Source: Parvibaculum sp036499025 (lineage in GTDB: Bacteria; Pseudomonadota; Alphaproteobacteria; Parvibaculales; Parvibaculaceae). Taken from it: 26,402 nucleotides of DNA. The notes beneath the pieces are model-generated. The model was not told where the DNA came from. It ran no database searches and worked only from the letters and a program-made list of their open reading frames with translations. Below are positions 21,879-26,402 of the stretch, in pieces. The stretch's first letter is position 1. Every line of letters begins with the position of its first letter. The translations under genes were made by a program, and so were the position numbers. Location: contig DASYEM010000140.1 in the NCBI GenBank assembly GCA_036499025.1, positions 1-26,402 of the forward strand, read 5' to 3'.

Positions 21879-23312
21879 GTGAGCGACCAGATGCAATCGG
21901 CGCCGGATTTGATGAAGCGCCGCGCCGATATTCTCGAACTTTACAAGGCGAACAAGCGCGGCCAGGCGGAAGCCGCCTGTCATGTGCTTCTGGACGAATT
22001 GCCCGACGATGCCGAAACGCTGTCGATGCTCGCTGCCGTTCTGATCGACCGTCAGGCTTTCACCGAAGCTGAAGCGGCGCTCCGCCGCGCTCATGAACTC
22101 GCCCCGCACTCGCCGATCCCCTGGACTAATCTCGGCCGCTTCTTTCAACAGCATAACCGCTGGGGCGAAGCGCAGGCGCATTACAAGCAAGCGGCGGCGC
22201 GGTTCCCGAATAATCCCACATTCAGCGCGACACTCGGCCAGATATGCCAGCGCGCCGGCCATTTCGCGGATGCCGAGAAAGCTTTCCGCGACGCCAGCAA
22301 ATTGCAGCCGCAAAATGCCGGCATGCTCGTGAACATCGGCATGGTGGTGCTGCGGCAGGAGCGCGTCGATGAGGCCATCGACCTTTTCCAACGCGCCATC
22401 GCCATCAACCCGCAACTCGCCGCTGCCTACGGCAATCTCGGCAACGCCGAACAAAAACGTGGAAATCTCGCGGCGGCGGAAGCCGCCTATGAAAAAGCCT
22501 CATCGCTCGATCCGAAAGACGTACTCACCTATGTGAGTGTCGGTCTGATGAAACTTCGCCGCGGCGATGCACGAGAGGCGGCGGAAATTTTCGACCGCGC
22601 TATCGCAAGGCACGGTCCTGAGCGCCGCGCCGCCGCATGGTTTCCCTATGCGCGCGCGCAGGAACTTGGCCAGATGCCTGCGGGCTTCCGCGCCGAACTC
22701 GCCCGCCTCATCAGCCGCAAAACGCTGACGCCACCGCCCGGCTATTCATCCATGGCGGAACTGAACGCCGCGCTCGCCGAAGCGCTGCGCGCCGATCCGA
22801 CGCTGACATGGGAACCGGCAGGCAAGGCGACGCGCATGGGCGGACAGACGGGCCTGCTGCTCGATCATCCAAGAGAACCCTTCCTCGCTTTCGAGTCAGC
22901 GCTGCGCAAAGCCATCGACGCACATTTTTCCTCTATCAAAGTCGAGAAGAAGCACCCCTATTTCGGCTACGTGCCCGACACCTATCAGATCGACATGTGG
23001 GGCACGTTGTTATCCGAAGGCGGACACCAGCATCCGCATATTCACATCGGTGGGTGGATGAGTGGCGTCTACTATGTCGCCCTCCCGCCAAGCATGGGCA
23101 AAGGCGAAGCGCGCGACGGCTGGATTGAATTCGGCCACCCACCGCCGGATTTCAAGGCGGACTTCGAACCGCAAACGCTCGCCTATGAGCCCAAGGAAGG
23201 CGACGCGTTTTTCTTCCCGTCCTATACCTTCCACCGTACCCTGCCCTTCACCGGCGACGCGCAGCGGATCAGCCTCGCCTTCGACGTGAAGCCGACAAGC
23301 TGGCGGAAATAA
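21879..23312 (+). CDS. TPR protein fused to a 2OG-Fe(II) oxygenase-like domain
   Basis: The N-terminal half (about residues 15-275) is a run of tetratricopeptide repeats, for example AYGNLGNAEQKRGNLAAAEAAYEKASSLDP, a scaffold for protein contacts. The C-terminal ~200 residues match the putative 2OG-Fe(II) oxygenase family I know as PF13759: HQHPHIHIGGWMSGVYYVALP (His383, 385, 387 and 389), then GDAFFFPSYTFHRTLPF with the distal His452, and QRISLAFDV with Arg463, the expected 2-oxoglutarate ligand. Substrate unknown; the TPRs may present a protein to hydroxylate. GTG 21879 is preferred because GAGGG lies 8 bases upstream and the longer ATG 21783 reading runs through a terminator; ATG 21891 is an alternative. 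Its TAA directly abuts the stop of the convergent flavin reductase. Confidence 0.85.
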   Translation: MSDQMQSAPDLMKRRADILELYKANKRGQAEAACHVLLDELPDDAETLSMLAAVLIDRQAFTEAEAALRRAHELAPHSPIPWTNLGRFFQQHNRWGEAQAHYKQAAARFPNNPTFSATLGQICQRAGHFADAEKAFRDASKLQPQNAGMLVNIGMVVLRQERVDEAIDLFQRAIAINPQLAAAYGNLGNAEQKRGNLAAAEAAYEKASSLDPKDVLTYVSVGLMKLRRGDAREAAEIFDRAIARHGPERRAAAWFPYARAQELGQMPAGFRAELARLISRKTLTPPPGYSSMAELNAALAEALRADPTLTWEPAGKATRMGGQTGLLLDHPREPFLAFESALRKAIDAHFSSIKVEKKHPYFGYVPDTYQIDMWGTLLSEGGHQHPHIHIGGWMSGVYYVALPPSMGKGEARDGWIEFGHPPPDFKADFEPQTLAYEPKEGDAFFFPSYTFHRTLPFTGDAQRISLAFDVKPTSWRK

Positions 23313-23909
23313 TTATCTCGGCCGCTTCATCGAGAAGACGTCGTCGATGACGGCGAAGTCCAGATAGCCAAGCCGCGAGATCGGCTTCATCGCAGCCGTG
23401 TCGACCATGCCGTCCGCGATGAATTTTTCGTCGATGTGAATGCCGATCACTTCGCCAAGCACCATGTCGTATGAATGCCGACCATCGCGCCCGACGAGTT
23501 CGATGGTCTTCATGTAGACGCATTCGAGATGCGCGGGTGCACCCTTGACGCGCGGAGGTTTCACGAGCCGCGACGGCTCGGGCGTAAGACCTGACAAAGC
23601 GAATTCATCGACCTCGGCTCCAACGGTCGCCGAACTCATATTCATCTGCGCGCGTTGTTCCCACCCTGCGAGATTGCAAACGAATTCGCCCGTCTCTTCG
23701 GCGTTGCGCTGGCTGTCTTTCCGCCCCGCGCTGGCGAACATCACGATATGCGGGTCGGTCGAAACAGCATTGAAGAAACTATAGGGCGCGAGGTTCAGCA
23801 CCCCATCGCGACCCAACGTCGAAATCCATCCTATGGGACGCGGCACGACCAGTGCTTTGAAGGGGTCATGTTTCAATCCATGCTTGTTGGTTTCGGCTTC
23901 ATAAAACAT
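23313..23909 (-). CDS. Flavin reductase-like FMN-binding protein
   Basis: The 198-residue product belongs to the flavin reductase-like family, split-barrel FMN proteins that supply reduced flavin to partner oxygenases or bind FMN themselves. The core block KALVVPRPIGWISTLGRDGVLNLAPYSFFNAVSTDPHIVMFA is characteristic, followed by EETGEFVCNLAG and a C-terminal region with YLDFAVIDDVFSM. I chose ATG 23909 (MFYEAETNKHGLKHDPF) by similarity to family starts, although no strong ribosome site precedes it; a longer reading from 24017 runs into the divergent PhyH gene. It is divergent from PhyH across 79 bases. Confidence 0.88.
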   Translation of the reverse strand: MFYEAETNKHGLKHDPFKALVVPRPIGWISTLGRDGVLNLAPYSFFNAVSTDPHIVMFASAGRKDSQRNAEETGEFVCNLAGWEQRAQMNMSSATVGAEVDEFALSGLTPEPSRLVKPPRVKGAPAHLECVYMKTIELVGRDGRHSYDMVLGEVIGIHIDEKFIADGMVDTAAMKPISRLGYLDFAVIDDVFSMKRPR

Positions 23910-23988
23910 GAGATTTTCTGCGGTTAAGGAGCGGGACTGGACGGCGTATTTGCGAAAGCTATCATGGCCTCGCGCAAGGGAGATATTC

Positions 23989-24801
23989 ATGAACAAGCAA
24001 GACGCTGAAAAGCACATCGCGGCCGTTGCCGAGCACGGTTACACCATCGTCGAGAACGCCATCGCACCGGATATGATCGACGCGCTGAACGAAGAGCTTC
24101 TGCATCTGGAGCGTAAATACAATATCGTCCCGGCTAAAAACGGCTTTGAGGGCCACAATACGGTCCGCATCTACAATCTTCTTGCCCATGGAAAAGCCTT
24201 CGAGCGTATTCCCGTTCACGAAAATGTGTTGCCGGTGATCGAAGGCGTACTCGACGCCGAATGCCTCATCTCATCGCTCTCTTCCATCGCCATCGATCCC
24301 GGCGAAATCGCCCAGCCGATCCATGCCGACGATCAGGTCATGCCGGTCGCAAAACCGCATGCGCCCTTCGTCTGCAATTCGATGTGGGCGCTGACGGATT
24401 TCACCGAAGAGAACGGTGCGACGCGCATTATTCCCGGCACACATATGGCCGACAATCCCGTCTATGGCGGGACCTATGACAGCATACCGGCAGAGATGCG
24501 CAAAGGCTCGGTACTGATATGGCATGGCAGCCTCTGGCATGGCGGCGGCGCGAATAAATCAAAAGCCCGCCGCGTCGGCATCGCCATGAACTATTGCGCG
24601 GGCTATATCCGTCAGCAGGAAAACCAGCAGCTCGGCCTGCCGATCGACCTCGTCAAGACATTCGACCCGCGTCTGCAGGAGCTTTGCGGCTTCGGCACCT
24701 ACCGCGCTCTCATCGGTCACATCGACAAGAAGACGCCATCGCAACGCCTTCTCGGAGAAACGCGCGATCTAAAGTCGATATGGGATCTTGCCGGCGGCTA
24801 A
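23989..24801 (+). CDS. Phytanoyl-CoA dioxygenase (PhyH) family protein
   Basis: PhyH-type enzymes are Fe(II)/2-oxoglutarate dioxygenases that hydroxylate acyl-CoA or small molecules. In this 270-residue product the iron ligands are readable: His112-x-Asp114 in QPIHADDQVMP and His184 in LWHGSLWHGGGA. Arg194 or Arg195 (KARRVGIAMNY) would hold 2-oxoglutarate. Together with the motifs ENGATRIIPGTH and SMWALTDF the site appears complete. Bacterial members act on many substrates, so phytanoyl-CoA should not be assumed. ATG 23989 follows AAGGGAGA; an in-frame extension from 23908 overlaps the divergent flavin reductase and is rejected. The last four bases overlap the convergent HAD gene. Confidence 0.9.
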   Translation: MNKQDAEKHIAAVAEHGYTIVENAIAPDMIDALNEELLHLERKYNIVPAKNGFEGHNTVRIYNLLAHGKAFERIPVHENVLPVIEGVLDAECLISSLSSIAIDPGEIAQPIHADDQVMPVAKPHAPFVCNSMWALTDFTEENGATRIIPGTHMADNPVYGGTYDSIPAEMRKGSVLIWHGSLWHGGGANKSKARRVGIAMNYCAGYIRQQENQQLGLPIDLVKTFDPRLQELCGFGTYRALIGHIDKKTPSQRLLGETRDLKSIWDLAGG

Positions 24802-25526
24802 TGCAAACCATCGAGCAGCGCCGGAAGCTCGGCGATGCTGTCGATGACGAAATGAGCATGCGGCTCAAGATCGCTGCGCGCACTCGTTCCGGTCAAAACG
24901 CCGACGCGCAACCCGACGCCCGCCGCCTGTCCCATCTCAAGGTCATGGAAATTATCGCCGACGACGGCGACATCCTCCGGCGCAAGACCGACCGCCGCGC
25001 AAAACGCATGCACCATGCCTGGCGCAGGCTTCGTGCCGTGGCCGCTGTCATAGCCGCACTGAAATTCAACAAGTTCACCGAGGCCGAACCGATTGACGGT
25101 CGCCAGCGCCGAACCCTCGCTATCATTGGTCGCAATGCCGACGCGAAAGCCGCTTTTACGCAACGTCCCGAGAAATGCAGGAAGGTCCGTCACGGGCTCC
25201 GAACGGAGAGGCGCCTGCGAGACGAAAAGACTATCAAGTTGCCGCGTCAGCTCTTCCGCCACCCAACCGGGCACGATAGAGATCCAAAGATGCGCGAGTT
25301 CAGGTGTATTCCCGGCGGCAATGATGCTGCCCGAGGCGATCCGTCCCGTCGCATGATCATGGCCGCCTGCTGCCATAAGCCGCGGCACCAGCGAAGCATC
25401 TCCCTGCGCGGCCAGAAGCGCGGCATCCTCCAGAATGGGAATCCATGTCCGGTGAAAGTCGAAAAGCGTCCCATCCTTGTCGAACAATACGCCTTTGATC
25501 CGCATCGGGAGCTGCTCTCTATCCAT
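24798..25526 (-). CDS. HAD-family phosphatase (phosphoglycolate phosphatase-like)
   Basis: This 242-residue HAD hydrolase has all four motifs: the nucleophile Asp16 and acid Asp18 in VLFDKDGTLFDF, the Thr in GIATNDSEG, the Lys in GTKPAPGMVHAF, and the metal Asp in VVGDNFHDLEMG. The alpha-helical cap between motifs I and II places it with phosphoglycolate phosphatase and beta-phosphoglucomutase-type enzymes; the substrate is not determined by sequence. The start may be 25526 (MDREQLPMRIKG, GGAA upstream) or 25505 (MRIKGVLFDKDGT), both compatible with the fold. It overlaps the convergent PhyH stop by four bases. Confidence 0.9.
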   Translation of the reverse strand: MDREQLPMRIKGVLFDKDGTLFDFHRTWIPILEDAALLAAQGDASLVPRLMAAGGHDHATGRIASGSIIAAGNTPELAHLWISIVPGWVAEELTRQLDSLFVSQAPLRSEPVTDLPAFLGTLRKSGFRVGIATNDSEGSALATVNRFGLGELVEFQCGYDSGHGTKPAPGMVHAFCAAVGLAPEDVAVVGDNFHDLEMGQAAGVGLRVGVLTGTSARSDLEPHAHFVIDSIAELPALLDGLH

Positions 25527-25602
25527 AAGTTCATTTCCGCTTTCCGCTCAACCCAGCTTATACTGATCGGCGATGCGGCGAGTGGGGAAGTCGAGGATAT
25601 CC

Positions 25603-25875
25603 ATGCGCGGATTCAAGATCACGTTCGGCCTGGCGCTTTTGCTTGTGAGCGCCTTCATCACTGTGGCCTGCTACGTCCAGAGCCATGGCGCCGGGATCGG
25701 TACAGGCTCACTGCTCGCCATCGTCATCGCGGCCTATGTCTATGATCACCGGCATCATCTTTTTGGACAGACCGACGGCAACGCTTTTGCCGATCGCTCG
25801 AACGCCACCAAGATCGCCATGCATCAAGGCCGGCTGACCGCCATGCGCCATGACGGCGATATCCCGGCGCGCTGA
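25603..25875 (+). CDS. Small membrane protein of unknown function
   Basis: The 90-residue product has two predicted hydrophobic helices, at about residues 5-25 (ITFGLALLLVSAFITVACYV) and 33-48 (GTGSLLAIVIAAYVYD). A His-rich juxtamembrane segment (DHRHHLFG) and a soluble C-terminal tail of about 35 residues follow. I do not recognise a family. ATG 25603 is preferred because GAGGATAT precedes it; ATG 25573 would add ten residues. A weak promoter-like TATACT lies at 25559-25564. It is divergent from the HAD gene and ends 8 bases from the convergent nitroreductase. Confidence 0.65.
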   Translation: MRGFKITFGLALLLVSAFITVACYVQSHGAGIGTGSLLAIVIAAYVYDHRHHLFGQTDGNAFADRSNATKIAMHQGRLTAMRHDGDIPAR

Positions 25876-25883
25876 GACAAAGC

Positions 25884-26402
25884 TCAGGCCGGTTTCCAAT
25901 CGGTGCAAATCTCGGCCAGCACCGGACGTTCGCGGTCGTCTTTGGGAAGCGTCGGACTGCCGAAATAAATAAACCCCGCCACGCGCTCATTCTCCGCCAG
26001 ACCGAGCGATTGCGCGATGCTCGCATCATAGGCGTACCATTCCGTGAGCCAGCTCGCGGCAAAACCCAACGCCGTCGCCGCCACCAGCATGTTCTGGCAG
26101 GACGCACCCGCGGACAGCACCTGCTCCCATTCAGGCGCCTTCTTGCTGGGCACGATCCGCGAAATGACCGCGACGACGAGCGGCGCTTGAAGCAAGCGTC
26201 CCGCCTCAAGCCTCAGCCGGTCTTCCGTCGCAGCAAGTTCGATCTTCGCAAACCGTTCCCTCAGCACATCGCCGAATGCCGCGCGCGCATCGCCTTTGAA
26301 GAGAATGAAACGCCAAGGCGCGAGCTTGCCGTGATCGGGCACGCGCGAACCGGCGCGCAGGATGATTTCGAGCTCACTCGCATCAGGGCCGGGCGCCGCC
26401 AT
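25884..26402 (-). CDS. Nitroreductase family protein, YdjA-like (N-terminus outside window)
   Basis: Nitroreductase-fold proteins bind FMN and reduce nitro compounds or other acceptors with NAD(P)H. The 172 visible residues contain RVPDHGKLAPWRFILF, characteristic of the YdjA-type subgroup, then SAGASCQNMLVAATALGFAASWLTEW and GFIYFGSP, and finish at a normal C-terminus. An ATG falls exactly on the window edge, but relatives carry about 10-15 further residues before the APGP segment, including an Arg-rich start that contacts FMN, so the true start probably lies beyond the window. Confidence 0.88.
   Translation of the reverse strand: MAAPGPDASELEIILRAGSRVPDHGKLAPWRFILFKGDARAAFGDVLRERFAKIELAATEDRLRLEAGRLLQAPLVVAVISRIVPSKKAPEWEQVLSAGASCQNMLVAATALGFAASWLTEWYAYDASIAQSLGLAENERVAGFIYFGSPTLPKDDRERPVLAEICTDWKPA

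Noticed and set aside
26391..26402. ATG at the window edge as the true start of the nitroreductase
   Set aside because: Family members have additional N-terminal residues before the APGP segment; the ATG is probably an internal Met.

Overview
The window looks like ordinary chromosome from a GC-rich alphaproteobacterium. Protein families such as DUF2336, a short MaoC/CitE pair, CaiB/BaiF, PcaF-type thiolase and a NUDT19-like Nudix protein point there, as do GANTC sites and TTAA-N7-TTAA-like sites. The density of CoA-thioester genes resembles Parvibaculum-type or related lipid- and hydrocarbon-using lineages; that placement is inference from gene content only. I see no insertion sequence, prophage, CRISPR array, tRNA or rRNA. 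No gap between genes exceeds 300 bases; the largest is 8791-9054 (264 bases).

Layout. 1-2298 (minus): glpK, then the start of an FAD-linked (PCMH-type) oxidase that leaves the window. 2379-4258 (plus): moaA and nadK. 4255-5043 (minus): a Nudix hydrolase with a split Nudix box. 5196-6362 (plus): an EAL-domain protein with an eroded active site. 6366-8790 (minus): a DUF2336 gene followed by a PcaF-type thiolase. 9055-11134 (plus): a PEP mutase/isocitrate lyase-family protein and a CaiB/BaiF CoA-transferase. 11141-12175 (minus): a lytic transglycosylase-like protein. 12341-13765 (plus): an MFS transporter. 13822-15937 (minus): acyl-CoA dehydrogenase, HIT protein and an atypical single-domain response regulator. 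16014-18288 (plus): MaoC dehydratase, CitE-like lyase and a D-2-hydroxyacid dehydrogenase in one tight operon. 18378-19931 (plus): a wax ester synthase/diacylglycerol acyltransferase. 20028-21767 (plus): an N-acyl-D-amino-acid deacylase-like amidohydrolase with its own promoter and a strong terminator. 21879-23312 (plus): a TPR protein fused to a 2OG-Fe(II) oxygenase domain. 23313-23909 (minus): a flavin reductase, divergent from a PhyH-type dioxygenase at 23989-24801. 24798-25526 (minus): a HAD phosphatase. 25603-25875 (plus): a small two-helix membrane protein. 25884-end (minus): a nitroreductase lacking its N-terminus.

Theme. Much of the window makes, breaks or rearranges acyl-CoA thioesters: thiolase, CoA-transferase, acyl-CoA dehydrogenase, MaoC, CitE, PhyH, WS/DGAT and possibly the NUDT19-like CoA diphosphatase. 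Interleaved are signalling genes with altered active sites (EAL, response regulator) plus DUF2336. Their upstream regions carry TTAA half-sites and GANTC motifs of the kind CtrA and CcrM recognise, suggesting but not proving cell-cycle control.

I did not find an obvious new defence or mobile system. The least explained items are the degenerate EAL protein, the response regulator with its start-codon hairpin, the GANTC cluster at 13785-13819, the MaoC-CitE-hydroxyacid dehydrogenase module, and the consistent abutting of convergent stop codons.
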